DNA from: CAVPCZ01 sp963702445
GTDB lineage: Bacteria; Bacteroidota; Ignavibacteria; UBA10030; UBA6906
NCBI GenBank assembly: GCA_963702445.1
Contig: CAVPCZ010000025.1
Coordinates: forward strand, 62,001-126,000
Length of the DNA: 64,000 bases
Direction of reading: 5' to 3'
This document shows positions 45,977 through 55,172 of the stretch, piece by piece. Numbering within the stretch: the first letter of the stretch is position 1; each line of letters starts with the position of its first letter. A model generated the notes under the pieces. The model saw only the letters and a list, made by a program, of their open reading frames with translations, was not told the DNA's origin and made no database searches. The position numbers were made by a program, and so were the translations under genes.

Positions 45977-48125
45977 CTACTTCATCAACACCATCTTCTT
46001 TGCGGTAACGAAGCTGCCGGCCTGCATCCGGTAGAGATAGACGCCGCTGGAAACCTTTGCACCGAAGGAATTGGTGCCGTCCCACGCTACCTGCATGTTG
46101 CCGGCACGGACCGCCTGGTCCACAAGTGTCTTCACCAGGGCACCCGTGACGTCGAACACCTGCAACACCACCTGCGCATCGTTCGGTACGGAGAAGCTGA
46201 TGCTTGTGGTCGGGTTGAAGGGATTCGGATAGTTCTGGTTCAGCGCGAACTCCGTCGGCATACCCGCGTTCTCTTCCACGCTCAGCGGGGTCCAGCCGAG
46301 AGACTTGTACAGCAGCCGCACAGCATACTTCGTGTTGTGCACGCCGTAGGAACCATCGTACTTCACGAAGTAGTAGTTCCAGATCCCCTGAATGAGATCC
46401 GGACGGTTCTTCACCGCGAGGCTGTCTTTGCGCATGTTGACGGGCTCGCCGGTGGCGGGATCGATCGGGAGCTTCGCCTTCAGTGCGGTCAAGCAGGCCA
46501 TGAACTTCAGTCTGAACACCCTGGATCTGACCGTTCCGGTCATAATCGTAGAGAGCTCTGATCTCATCGAACTCTTCGATTTCGCCGTGGCATGAGCCGC
46601 ACACGTCGGTCGGTTTGTAGACGCCGGCCGCAAACATCGTGTCGCTCATGCTGAAGGAGTGGTTCTTCAGCATATTGCCGCCGCCATCGAGGCGGTTCTT
46701 GCGGTCCTGCATGTGGCAGCCAACGCACCCGCCTTCAACACCCTCGTGGGTCATGTTGCCCGTGAAGGTCTCGTCGCCAAACTGATAGCCGCCCGATCCC
46801 AGGAACATATCACCCTGGGTATTGTAGTGCGGATAGAAGCGGTTCGACCAGCCATAGTACGGAGCTACGTTGGTGATCTTGTACTTCACACTGTACCGGC
46901 CGCCATGGCAGGTCATGCACAGGTTCCCGGCGCTGGTGCGGAAATTCGCCGGAAGGAGATACCCGTTCTTCAGTGTGTCGCCCTTGAGCGTCATCGTCCG
47001 GAGCGCCGCCGGGTTGTCATTGCCGTGCGGGTCGTGGCAGACCTGGCAGCTGATCGGAGGTCCTGGCATCACGCGAGAGGACCCATTTCGCAGCCAATGC
47101 CCGTGGTGTCCTTGTTGTTTGCCAGATAGTACATCATACCGTTGCCCGTGTGGCAGGGCTGGCAGTTCGCACGGCCGCCTTCGAGCCGCACCACCGTAGT
47201 GCAGCTGCTCGTGACCGGAATTCTTGTAGAATGTCCCGAGGCTGTGACGCCGGGAACCGTCGTGGCACTGATTGCAGACGCCGGCTTTCATCGAAAGGCC
47301 GGCCTTCAACTTGTCGCCGCCCGTTCTGTGGTCCGCCATAGGTCCGTGGCACTGTTCGCACCCGATGTTCCCCTGCATCTTCTCGCTGGCGCTGAGGAGA
47401 TTCCACTTCGAAGAGTCGCCCGTGGTGATCCAGTAGTCGCCATTCAGGAATTCCAGACCCTTGTACCAGGTGGTATCCCAGCCTGATTGTTTGACCTGAT
47501 ATCCGAAGTTGTTGTTGTTGGCGGTCGGATCCCAGCCTGTAACGTGGCACTTGATGCAGCCGGCTGCATAGGCACCCTTGCCGCGTTCAACTTCCTGATA
47601 TCCCGTGATGCCACGGACGAACATCGTACCGTGAACCGACTTCGCCCATGATGTCTTGATCGCGGTCGCGCTCGGGTGGCAGAAGCAGTTGGCATTCGCG
47701 GTGTTTTCCACACCCATGTATTTGCTGGCCCAGATTGTGTCGCTTGTGGTAAAGGCACCGACCGTGGCGCTGACGATATACTGTCCGACGGAATCAACCT
47801 TCACGCTGTTGATCCACTTGCCGTTCGCACTGTCAAGCACTGACGCCGAGCCCGCGGGCTTGGAGGCCAGTGTCCATGACGGCGATCCCACGGCATCCGA
47901 ACCCAGTGTGTCCACCTGCCAGTATGCCCTGCTATGGGCACCAACCGCCCTGAGTCCCGTGGAGATGTTCCACGCCGGAGCAGTTGCACCCTTCACCGGA
48001 GCGGTCATGTCGTTCAGCGACCGTCCGATTTTCTTCACTTTAATCTGTGCTGATGCGTCAAACACCGGCGCCAGAAGAAGCGCGGCGATCAGCAACACGC
48101 CTATCACTGTACACAAACGCGGCAT
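45977..48125 (-). CDS. Secreted multiheme c-type cytochrome with T9SS tag (three indels)
   Basis: ATG 48125 follows AAAGG. Signal peptide (TVIGVLLIAALLLAPVFDASA), then an Ig-like domain (about 45-135). Heme motifs in order: CFCH (residues 147-150, only one residue between the cysteines), CIKCH, CEQCH, CNQCH, CQPCH, CQVCH, CMTCH, CVGCH, CGSCH, so eight CXXCH plus one CXCH. CQPCH appears only when an extra base in GGCC (47173-47176) is removed; a missing base near 47060-47090 restores the frame; another extra base in GGCC (46495-46498) precedes the tail. The tail ends in NQNYPNPFNPTTSISF to TAKKMVLMK, a type IX tag. Probably a cell-surface electron carrier. Confidence 0.85.
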
Positions 48126-48398
48126 GGTGTTACCTTTCTGTTTGTTGATGATGAATATGAAGACTCCACCCACGCTGAACCCGTCTATTTCCCCCGACCT
48201 CCTGCGCACAAAGCCCAGCCTTTTGGCGGCACATTTCCAGGCATATTCATCGAAGAATAGAGATAGAGTCTTCCTGGCTGGTTCGGTTTAGTGGAGGGCT
48301 TGGGAATGAACGTGAGAGCAGAAAACATGGGACATCGTCTATTATGTGTCAATCCTTATGCCATTGGACTCTGGTGGGCGCGATGACAGGTCAATAAA

Positions 48399-48423
48399 CG
48401 AAAATCGCCCAAATTGGGCGATT
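48399..48423 (-). terminator. Terminator of the sigma/anti-sigma/Spy-like operon
   Basis: 9-bp stem AATCGCCCA / TGGGCGATT (48403-48411, 48415-48423), 3-nt loop, then TTTTCGTTTATT on the minus strand. Confidence 0.85.
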
Positions 48424-48566
48424 CTTGCTCTTCTCTCTGTTTGAATGAGCGGCAGAGAGAAGAAAAGTGTTGAATTTTGCAACAGCGAAATGGGTGCCTT
48501 TTTTACAATTGGGAATGTCTAAACTATTTTTGGGAAATCCCAGAGAATATCTAGGGCTTTGAATCC

Positions 48567-49041
48567 TCAGTGTTTTGGCCCTCCGTTGCTGGGTTTCCCT
48601 GATGGCGTCCCGTAAGTCCCGTTCAAAATTCCTTTCAAACAACAGCAGTTTCCCCCTCTGTTGAACGGTGAGAATGTCGGTAAGGCCGTTGAAGAATTTT
48701 GCCCGTTCCTCCCCGATCCGCATGTCAGCAGCGGGAACGTCCGGGAAGAGTTTCTCAAGCGTCTTGTCGTCAGCTCCGTCTTTTATGGCCTGTTCGATCT
48801 TGTCCAGGGCTTCACCCTTCGTCTTCTGCAATTCGTGACGCCTTTTCTCGAAATCCTTCATCCGGGTGAAGAACCGTACGGCCTGCTCTTCCTTCAGGTC
48901 AAGCGTTTCGATCAACCGTACTTCCTTGAACCGTTCGATACGCTCAAAGGGGCGCTTTTCCTGCCCATGCCAGCCCTGACCTTGCGCGGCTGCAACGTTG
49001 AAGACCAGGGCGATTCCGGCAACCATGGAAAGTCGATGCAT
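48567..49041 (-). CDS. Spy/CpxP-like periplasmic protein (frameshift near its stop)
   Basis: Signal peptide (MHRLSMVAGIALVFNVAAAQG), then a charged helical protein: IETLDLKEEQAVRFFTRMKDFEKRR, HELQKTKGEALDKIEQAI, LTDILTVQQRGKLLLFERNFERDLRD. This 'LsLteeQ...LtpeQ' pattern is that of LTXXQ/Spy-type proteins. The annotated frame runs to 48391, straight through the terminator hairpin. Removing one base from GGCC (48577-48580) gives QQRRPKH and a stop at 48567, which clears the terminator. It is the last gene after an ECF sigma and anti-sigma, so envelope stress is likely. Confidence 0.75.
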
Positions 49042-49056
49042 ATGACGGCTCCAGTA

Positions 49057-49581
49057 TTAGTTGGGACTCGAACCGAGCGCGAGAAGAAGGTGCTTGACTT
49101 CTGTATCCGAGAGGTCCCCAAGCAACATCGATGTCCCTTGATACTCGCAGAGGTAGTCGGAGGCCATATCGTGAGGCACAGAAACCACCCATCCGGTAAT
49201 TGATTCGTCCGGTCCGGCATCTGCCACCGTAAGGGAGGATGCCACCAGAGAATCAACAGTTGCCGCCGGAAGAGCCGATGTCGCCTCCACAAGCGAAGCA
49301 GGTGTCACAGGCCGGTCCGGGGCATAGTAGCGCAACCCGATCAGAAAGGAAAGGACCGCCACCACACCCGGTATGGCCACGCGTGCCGCCCAGCTGAGCG
49401 AAATGGCCTTGCCGCTTGTGGCCTCGTCAACCCGCTTGTTGATTCGAATGGGAAGGTTCTGCCAGTAGGCGTCCACCGGGGGCGGGATCTCCGCCTGTCC
49501 CAGAGAAAGTTCCCGGACCGAAGCCTCAAGAGCCTTCTCTTCTTCGTCCGTGACCTTTGGCCTGTCAGCCCGCAGTCGCAT
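49057..49581 (-). CDS. Membrane anti-sigma factor-like protein
   Basis: 174 residues with one membrane helix in the middle (WAARVAIPGVVAVLSFLIGLRYY). The cytoplasmic N-terminal half has DAYWQNLPIRINKRV, the usual helix before the membrane segment in such regulators. The periplasmic part ends LGDLSDTEVKHLLLALGS. No zinc motif seen. It overlaps the ECF sigma gene by 17 bp, the reason for the call. Not assignable to a named family. Confidence 0.65.
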   Translation of the reverse strand: MRLRADRPKVTDEEEKALEASVRELSLGQAEIPPPVDAYWQNLPIRINKRVDEATSGKAISLSWAARVAIPGVVAVLSFLIGLRYYAPDRPVTPASLVEATSALPAATVDSLVASSLTVADAGPDESITGWVVSVPHDMASDYLCEYQGTSMLLGDLSDTEVKHLLLALGSSPN

Positions 49582-50119
49582 GTTTCAGAAATTCCTGCAC
49601 TTTTCGCAACGCATGGAAGTAATTCGCCTTCAGTCCCCCGACAGAAGTCTTGAGAACGTAGGCAATTTCTTCGTATGTCAACTCCTCATAGTACCGCATG
49701 ACGAAGACCGCCCGCTGTTTGTCAGGCAGGGTTGCAACCGCTTTCACCACAAGCGATTCCAGCTCCTTCATCTCCAGATCCTTCTGGGGATCCTCCCGGG
49801 CAGGAAAGACCTTCCGGGCGAGCTCGCTCTCCTGCAAATAGTCGATCAGATGCCGCTTCCGGAGCGCGTTCAGTGAAAGGTTGATCGCGATCCTGTAGAT
49901 CCACGTAAAAAAACCTGCATCTCCCCGGAATTCCCCCAGGTTCATGAATGCCTTGAGAAATGTCTCCTGGACAATATCATCGGCATCCGCATGTGTTCCC
50001 AGCATCCGGCGGGCGGCCCAGTAGATCTTCTTCTGATGCCGCCGCATCAGCTCGGTGAAAGCCTGCCGGTTGCCCCCCCGGACCTCATCGACCAGTTCCA
50101 GGTCGGTCAGGGTCTCCAT
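49565..50119 (-). CDS. ECF-type RNA polymerase sigma factor
   Basis: 184 residues. Region 2: FTELMRRHQKKIYWAARRML and DADDIVQETFLKAFMNLGEF, with GFFTWIYRIAINLSLNALRK. Region 4: TLPDKQRAVFVMRYYEELTYEEIAYVL and TSVGGLKANYFHALRKVQEFL. Regions 3 and 1 are missing, as in group 4 sigma factors. Co-operonic with the anti-sigma factor and the Spy-like protein. Confidence 0.93.
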   Translation of the reverse strand: METLTDLELVDEVRGGNRQAFTELMRRHQKKIYWAARRMLGTHADADDIVQETFLKAFMNLGEFRGDAGFFTWIYRIAINLSLNALRKRHLIDYLQESELARKVFPAREDPQKDLEMKELESLVVKAVATLPDKQRAVFVMRYYEELTYEEIAYVLKTSVGGLKANYFHALRKVQEFLKHATAG

Positions 50120-50151
50120 GGGTTAGACACTCCCGGGTGAGCGGCGTTTAA

Positions 50152-50661
50152 TCACCGATCCCCGTTCCTGAACTGTTTTCGAAGCTTTTTCAGGGTATCC
50201 ACCATGTCTTCGGAGATAATCTTCGTGTCCGCGAGGACAGGCATGAAATTCGTGTCGCCGTTCCACCGCGGGACTATGTGAAAGTGGACATGGTCGTCCA
50301 CCCCCGCGCCGCTGACACGGCCCAGGTTGGCACCGAAATTATACCCCTGGGGACCCATAACGGCGTCCAGCGCCCGGATTGAGCGCTGGACGGTTTGCAT
50401 GATTTCTGCGAGTTCCACCAGGGTAAGATCCTGGATGTCGGGCGTCTGCCGGTTGGGGACGATCAGAAGGTGCCCGCTATTGTACGGGTAGCGGTTCATG
50501 ATCACAAAGCAGTGCTCGCCACGCCAGACGATCAACTGGGCGTCGTCATCCTTCGCCTTCAGGGCGCTTGTGAAGAGGCTGTCCGAACGCTTCGTGCGCC
50601 GCGGAGGCTTCTTGAACGAGGCGATGTACTTCGAACGCCAGGGCGACCACATGCGCTCCAT
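50152..50661 (-). CDS. HIT-family nucleotide hydrolase/phosphorylase
   Basis: 169 residues. Histidine triad DDHVHFHIVPRW and the conserved NRYPYNSGHLLIVPNR. The start MERMWSPWRSKYIASFK is typical of the HIT group related to Ap4A phosphorylases. It acts on dinucleotides or adenylates; substrate not predictable. 9 bp after the EF-G-like gene. Confidence 0.9.
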   Translation of the reverse strand: MERMWSPWRSKYIASFKKPPRRTKRSDSLFTSALKAKDDDAQLIVWRGEHCFVIMNRYPYNSGHLLIVPNRQTPDIQDLTLVELAEIMQTVQRSIRALDAVMGPQGYNFGANLGRVSGAGVDDHVHFHIVPRWNGDTNFMPVLADTKIISEDMVDTLKKLRKQFRNGDR

Positions 50662-50670
50662 GGCTCTGTC

Positions 50671-52776
50671 CTATGCCTCCTGTTCCTTGTCCTTGTTTTT
50701 GTTCTTCTCGGAAGCGGCGATGATTTTCTCGGCGGTTTCCCGGGGGACTTCCTCGTAGTGGGACACCGAAGCGGTGTACACGCCCCTTCCGCCGGTCATC
50801 GACCGCAGCACGGTGGCGTACCGGTGCAACTCCGCCGCCGGGACCTGGGCACGGATGATCTGGTACCGCCCCTCAGAATCCATACCGCCGATCTTCCCGC
50901 GGCGCGACGAGATGTCGCCCATGACGTCGCCCATGGCGTCATCCGGAACCCGGACTTCGACATTACAGATGGGCTCCAGCAGAATCGGCTTTGCCTCCAG
51001 AAATCCCTTGCGGAATGCCATCAACCCGGAAATCTTGAACGCCATTTCCGAGGAATCGACGTCGTGGTACGAGCCGTAATGCAGCGCCACACGGACGTCC
51101 ACCACCGGATAGCCGGCCACAACGCCTTCCTTCATCGATTCCACAACGCCTTTTTCCACAGCAGGGATGAACTTGCCCGGCACGACTCCCCCGACGATCT
51201 CATCCAGGAATTCGAAGCCCTGTCCCCGCTTCAACGGTTCCAGACGCAGGTGAACATGTCCGTACTGGCCGTGCCCCCCTGTCTGCTTCTTATGCTTGTA
51301 TTCGGAGTCCTTGACCACCGCCTTGATGGTCTCGCGGTAGGGTACACGCGGCTCCACCAGATCCACCTCCACATTGTAGCGCTGCTTGAGGCGTTTTACC
51401 ATGATGTCCAGATGCACTTCCCCCTGCCCGCTCGCAATCGTCTGGTGCAATTCGGAATCCACTCTGAACCGGAATGTGGGATCCTCCTGGTGGAGCGAAT
51501 GGAGTCCCGTGGAGATCTTGTCTTCGTCCCCCTTGGAGCGGGGCACCACGGCCATGTGGAAAACGGATTCCGGGAACACCACCACAGGATAGGAAACCGG
51601 ATGGGCCTTCGTGCTCAGCGTGTCGTTCGTGTGCGTGTCCTTCAGCTTGACGACCGCACCGATGTCTCCCGCCTGGAGATGACCGATCTCTTTGCGTTCT
51701 TTCCCTTCCATGACGAAGAGCTGCGCGAGGCGCTCGGGTTTTCCGTTGGTGTTGTTCACCATATCCAGGCCCGGAGCGACGGTGCCGGAGCAGACGCGGA
51801 AGAAGGAAAGTTCGCCGACGTGCGATTCGGAGACGGTCTTGAACACGAACATGGAGGGATGGCCGTGCGGATCCTGAGCCACCGTGGTCCCGCCGTCCCC
51901 CCCGGGGATTTTGGCCTGCAGCGGACCCATCTCCAACGGAGACGGGGCATATTCCGCGACGGCATCCAGGAGACTGGTAAGACCGATATTCAGCGTGCCG
52001 GCCGCACAGAACAACGGGAAGAGTTTCCTCTGCCGGACGCCGGCGCGAAATCCCTGCTTCAACTCCTCGGGCGTGAGCGTTCCCTTTTCGAGATACACAT
52101 TGAGAAGGGTCTCGTCGGTCTCGGCAATCACCTCCACAACCTCCTGGCGCATCTTCTCCGCCCTGCCATAAACATCGGACGGGATTTCTTCCTCGACATA
52201 CTTTCCGCTGCCGCCGGGAACAAATTTCAGCAGCTTCATCCGGAGTACGTCCACAATCGTTTCGAAACCCAGTCCCTGCTTGAGGGGGAACTGGACGGGG
52301 ATCACATCATGACTGAGCGCTTCGCGCGCCTGTTCCACCACCCGTTCGAAATCCGCGTTCTCCTGATCGAGCTTGGTCACCAGCACAAACACGCCGTTGT
52401 TGTTGTCCGCGGTGTACTTCCAGACGATCTCGGTGCCCACCTCGACGCCTTCGACGGCTTTGATGAGAAGGATGGCGGTATCGGTGACACGCAGGGAGCC
52501 CTTCACCTCGCCGGTGAAGTCGGTGTATCCGGGAGTATCCAGGATGTTGATCTTCTTCCCCTTCCACTCGCAGAAAAGGAGCGAGCTGCTCACGGAGATC
52601 TGCCGTTCGATTTCGTCTGCCCGGTAATCGGAGACCGTGTTCCCCTCCTCAACTCTGCCCAGCCGGGTGGTGTTGCCGGCAGAAAAGAGGAGGGCTTCTG
52701 CGATCATGGTTTTACCGGCGCCTCCATGCCCGATGAGGCATATATTGCGGATCAAATCAGGTGTGAATTCCTTCAT
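50671..52776 (-). CDS. Elongation factor G-like translation GTPase (paralogue)
   Basis: About 702 residues from ATG 52776. G1 is GHGGAGKTM rather than the canonical AHIDAGKT, G3 DTPGYTDF, G4 TKLDQE instead of NKxD. Domain II to V are all present, with VPYRETI and FLDEIVGGVVPGKF. This pattern marks the EF-G2-like class (fusA2 of Chlorobi/Bacteroidota), whose role is not settled; it should not replace canonical EF-G. The gene lies upstream of the HIT gene. Confidence 0.88.
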   Translation of the reverse strand: MKEFTPDLIRNICLIGHGGAGKTMIAEALLFSAGNTTRLGRVEEGNTVSDYRADEIERQISVSSSLLFCEWKGKKINILDTPGYTDFTGEVKGSLRVTDTAILLIKAVEGVEVGTEIVWKYTADNNNGVFVLVTKLDQENADFERVVEQAREALSHDVIPVQFPLKQGLGFETIVDVLRMKLLKFVPGGSGKYVEEEIPSDVYGRAEKMRQEVVEVIAETDETLLNVYLEKGTLTPEELKQGFRAGVRQRKLFPLFCAAGTLNIGLTSLLDAVAEYAPSPLEMGPLQAKIPGGDGGTTVAQDPHGHPSMFVFKTVSESHVGELSFFRVCSGTVAPGLDMVNNTNGKPERLAQLFVMEGKERKEIGHLQAGDIGAVVKLKDTHTNDTLSTKAHPVSYPVVVFPESVFHMAVVPRSKGDEDKISTGLHSLHQEDPTFRFRVDSELHQTIASGQGEVHLDIMVKRLKQRYNVEVDLVEPRVPYRETIKAVVKDSEYKHKKQTGGHGQYGHVHLRLEPLKRGQGFEFLDEIVGGVVPGKFIPAVEKGVVESMKEGVVAGYPVVDVRVALHYGSYHDVDSSEMAFKISGLMAFRKGFLEAKPILLEPICNVEVRVPDDAMGDVMGDISSRRGKIGGMDSEGRYQIIRAQVPAAELHRYATVLRSMTGGRGVYTASVSHYEEVPRETAEKIIAASEKNKNKDKEQEA

Positions 52777-52981
52777 GGGTACTTTCAAACCTCCAGTCTG
52801 TTGCGCCGGCGGGGCAGCTCCGGAGAGCTGCGGCGGCGATGGTTGGAACAGAACGGTTGTTACGTGAGGGAACGACGGTGCGGCGGCTGGGGACCGGCCC
52901 TGGTGTTGCAGGCCGGAGTGTTTTCAGGCGCGTTCCGCAGCGCCGGGAGCGGGCGGGCGGCACAACGCCCGCCACGTTCCG

Positions 52982-53368
52982 TCATACGCGCACGCGGTCA
53001 AAAAAAGTCCGGAAACCCTTGAAGATCGCCGAGACGAAGGCTACCGTCTCCAGGATCGGCCCCTCGATCCGCTCCTGCACTCTGCGTTCGAGTTCGACCA
53101 CGTTCTCGGCCACCAGCTTCACCGAGGCGATGGAATCACGGACGGCTCCCACCTGGTCGTCAAGGCTCTCCGTAATACTCTTCACCCGCAGGGTGATAGA
53201 CTCCATGTTGTCCAGCACGGGAAGGGCCCGGCTGGTGATCTCCTTCACGTCCTTCTCCATATTTGTCAGGATGTCGCGTACGCGCAACAGGACGACAATC
53301 ATATAGATGCAGAGCGCAGAAAGACAGAGGAGCGCGACAATCTGAGCGAGAACGAGCACAAGTTCCAC
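52982..53368 (-). CDS. DUF948-like membrane protein
   Basis: 128 residues: N-terminal helix (LVLAQIVALLCLSALCIYMIVVLLR), then a long amphipathic helix with heptads (MEKDVKEITSRALPVLDNMESITLRVKSI). Typical of DUF948 and paired with a YtxH protein upstream (25 bp). Function unknown; envelope-associated. Confidence 0.8.
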   Translation of the reverse strand: MELVLVLAQIVALLCLSALCIYMIVVLLRVRDILTNMEKDVKEITSRALPVLDNMESITLRVKSITESLDDQVGAVRDSIASVKLVAENVVELERRVQERIEGPILETVAFVSAIFKGFRTFFDRVRV

Positions 53369-53393
53369 GGGCGTCTCCTAATAATCGGGTGGC

Positions 53394-53789
53394 TTACGAG
53401 CGGCGACGCTCTTCTTTGAAAGCATCCATGCCTGCTTTGACGGCGTTCTTGACACGTGCGCCTTCCTCGGCGACGGCTCCCGATTTCTGCCGCGCGTCCG
53501 TAAGCACTTTCTCGGCATCTTCCAGCAACGTGCCGGCCTTCCGCTTTGCATCCGTGATCAGGGTATCTGAACGCTGTTTGGCCTCGCTGACAATATCACC
53601 GGCCTTCGTCCGCATCGTGTGCAGATACTCCTCGGCATCGTCCCGGAAGTCGTCCGCACGTTCCCGGATGTCGGCGCGAAGTTCCTTCCCGCTTTTGGGG
53701 GCATAGAGCAGCGCAAGAATCGCGCCCACCGCCCCGCCCGCCAGAAGACCGATCACCAGACCCTTCAACATCCCTTCGTTCTTTGTCAT
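53394..53789 (-). CDS. YtxH domain-containing protein
   Basis: 132 residues from ATG 53789. GLVIGLLAGGAVGAILALLYAPKSGKELR is the YtxH glycine-rich helix, followed by a charged, alanine-rich coiled helix (KAGDIVSEAKQRSDTLITDA). General-stress-associated family of unknown role. The start is chosen because the YtxH helix follows directly; the longer frame reaches through the promoter. Confidence 0.85.
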   Translation of the reverse strand: MTKNEGMLKGLVIGLLAGGAVGAILALLYAPKSGKELRADIRERADDFRDDAEEYLHTMRTKAGDIVSEAKQRSDTLITDAKRKAGTLLEDAEKVLTDARQKSGAVAEEGARVKNAVKAGMDAFKEERRRS

Positions 53790-53838
53790 AGTACACCTCG
53801 GGCTCTTGCAGAACAGTGATGAAGAACATTGGAAATAA

Positions 53839-53867
53839 ATTATAGGAAGAACGTCAAAGAAAAGCAA
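53839..53867 (-). promoter_or_regulatory. Sigma-70 promoter of ytxH-DUF948
   Basis: Minus strand TTGCTT (53867-53862), 17-nt spacer, TATAAT (53844-53839), 50 bp before the ATG. Confidence 0.75.
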
Positions 53868-53891
53868 CCATCCCGATCACGTGAAAGAACA

Positions 53892-53919
53892 CACATCCCG
53901 CACGGGGGTGCGGGATGTG
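53892..53919 (-). terminator. Hairpin after the COX24-like gene
   Basis: Stem CACATCCCGCA / TGCGGGATGTG (53892-53902, 53909-53919), followed on the minus strand by TGTTCTTTC; only a weak T-tract. Confidence 0.6.
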
Positions 53920-53933
53920 CCCTTGGAAACGTG

Positions 53934-54029
53934 TCAACGGATCTTCTTCTTATGCCGCTGTTTTCTCAGCCGCTTCTTGCGCTTGTGGGTCGCCATCTTG
54001 TGGCGCTTGCGCTTCTTGCCGCAAGGCAT
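53934..54029 (-). CDS. AURKAIP1/COX24-type small basic ribosome-associated protein
   Basis: 31 residues, MPCGKKRKRHKMATHKRKKR then LRKQRHKKKIR, and a stop at 53934. A very strong SD (AAAGGAGGCAGC) precedes the ATG. The sequence is the conserved AURKAIP1/COX24 (mS38-like) core found in Bacteroidota/Chlorobi genomes, and it is almost all Lys/Arg/His, as expected for an rRNA-binding tail. Too short for most gene callers. It lies 21 bp after the TPR gene stop. Confidence 0.92.
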   Translation of the reverse strand: MPCGKKRKRHKMATHKRKKRLRKQRHKKKIR

Positions 54030-54050
54030 GCTGCCTCCTTTCTCTTACGC

Positions 54051-54809
54051 TTATGGTGTAAAGGAATGCTGTGATAACATCTGCTGGGCCCGGACCCCGA
54101 GATCCGAATTCTTGTCCAACGCCACGGCCCTGCGGAACCACGTATTGGATTCCTCCAGCTTTCCGCGTGTCAGGTTGACCACCCCCAGATTGAACGCCGC
54201 GGGCTGGTGCGTCGGAGTATTCCGGATCGCCGTCTCCATGGCCGCTATCGCCAGATCAAAGAGCCGGTCGGCGTTCACCGAATCACCCGTCCCCATCTGA
54301 TAATAACAGATCCCCATATCCACGCGCGCGTTGGCATCGCCGGGACGCGACTTCAGATACTCTTTGTAGGTGTCGACGGCCTGCTGAAACAGGCCGTTGT
54401 CATGCATCCCGTTGGCCAGCTTCAGCAAGGCCTCGGGGTTTCCAGGGTTCGCCACCACCGCGGCCTGAAGCGGTCCGAGATCGACTGACGGCGCCGTTTG
54501 CTGCATCGGGGGAGGCATCACCGGCATTGACGCAGACGGACCGGGCGCGGCAGGCACGTGATCGCGCGAGAGCTCCAGCGTGACCAGCACCGCCACCAGC
54601 GCCACCACGGCAACGAAGGAAATCAGCTGCCATGTCTCAAAGCGCTTCCCGGGCGCCGGAACACCCGCACCACCGGAGTCGCCCGCTCTTCCTTTTCTTG
54701 GCTGACCGCCGCGTCCCCACTCGATCGCTTCCCCGCATTGCACGCATCGCGTGTCCGACCGTTTTACCGGACTCCCGCATGCACCACAGACCGTCCTGAC
54801 TTCCGCCAT
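54051..54809 (-). CDS. Zinc-ribbon, membrane-anchored TPR protein
   Basis: 252 residues. Zinc ribbon VCGACGSPVKRSDTRCVQCGE at the N-terminus, one membrane helix (WQLISFVAVVALVAVLVTLEL), a Pro-rich linker, then three TPR-like repeats (NPEALLKLANGMHDNGLFQQAVDTY, DANARVDMGICYYQMG, QPAAFNLGVVNLTRGKLEESNTWF). A scaffold or assembly factor by type; partner unknown. Confidence 0.8.
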   Translation of the reverse strand: MAEVRTVCGACGSPVKRSDTRCVQCGEAIEWGRGGQPRKGRAGDSGGAGVPAPGKRFETWQLISFVAVVALVAVLVTLELSRDHVPAAPGPSASMPVMPPPMQQTAPSVDLGPLQAAVVANPGNPEALLKLANGMHDNGLFQQAVDTYKEYLKSRPGDANARVDMGICYYQMGTGDSVNADRLFDLAIAAMETAIRNTPTHQPAAFNLGVVNLTRGKLEESNTWFRRAVALDKNSDLGVRAQQMLSQHSFTP

Positions 54810-54828
54810 CTGCTGCTCCCGTTTCTCC

Positions 54829-55125
54829 TTACAGCAACAACTTCTTCATGTTCTCGTTCACCAGTGTTTTCACTTCCTTGGAGACCTTGAAGAGCGGCAC
54901 CCAGTGTTCGTCCACCATCACCTGTTCGCCGGTGCGCGGGTTGCGCGCAACGCGCCCCTTCCGCTTCTTCACCTTGTAGCTCCCGAAGCCGCGGATCTCG
55001 ATGTTCTTCCCCTCTTTCAACGCCGTGATGACCGTTGAAATGAATCCGTCCACGACCGCCTCGGTTTCCACCTTCGTCAAGCCGGTCTCAGTGGCAATGT
55101 GATCCACAATATCAGCCTTTGTCAC
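54829..55125 (-). CDS. HU/IHF-family DNA-binding protein
   Basis: 98 residues, GTG start with AGGAGG in front. Core MTKADIVDHIATETGLTKVE, then IEIRGFGSYKVKKRKGRVARNPRTGE with the DNA-binding arm 'GRNP'-like block. It bends and compacts DNA. The C-terminal extension after the arm is short (FKVSKEVKTLVNENMKKLLL). Confidence 0.95.
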   Translation of the reverse strand: MTKADIVDHIATETGLTKVETEAVVDGFISTVITALKEGKNIEIRGFGSYKVKKRKGRVARNPRTGEQVMVDEHWVPLFKVSKEVKTLVNENMKKLLL

Positions 55126-55172
55126 CGTCGATCCTCCTGAAGTGATTGGTGTTCTGCCGTGTCCGCCGCTGC

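Noticed and set aside
47050..47205. Programmed double frameshift in the cytochrome gene
   Set aside because: No slippery heptamer or downstream structure seen; one of the two events sits at GGCC like the other suspected sequence errors.
48126..48398. Promoter TTGACA upstream of the multiheme cytochrome
   Set aside because: No acceptable -10 box at a normal distance; left unannotated.
50395..53022. Long plus-strand frame (875 codons) opposite the EF-G-like and HIT genes
   Set aside because: No family motif; it is the antisense shadow of two clear minus-strand genes in GC-rich DNA.
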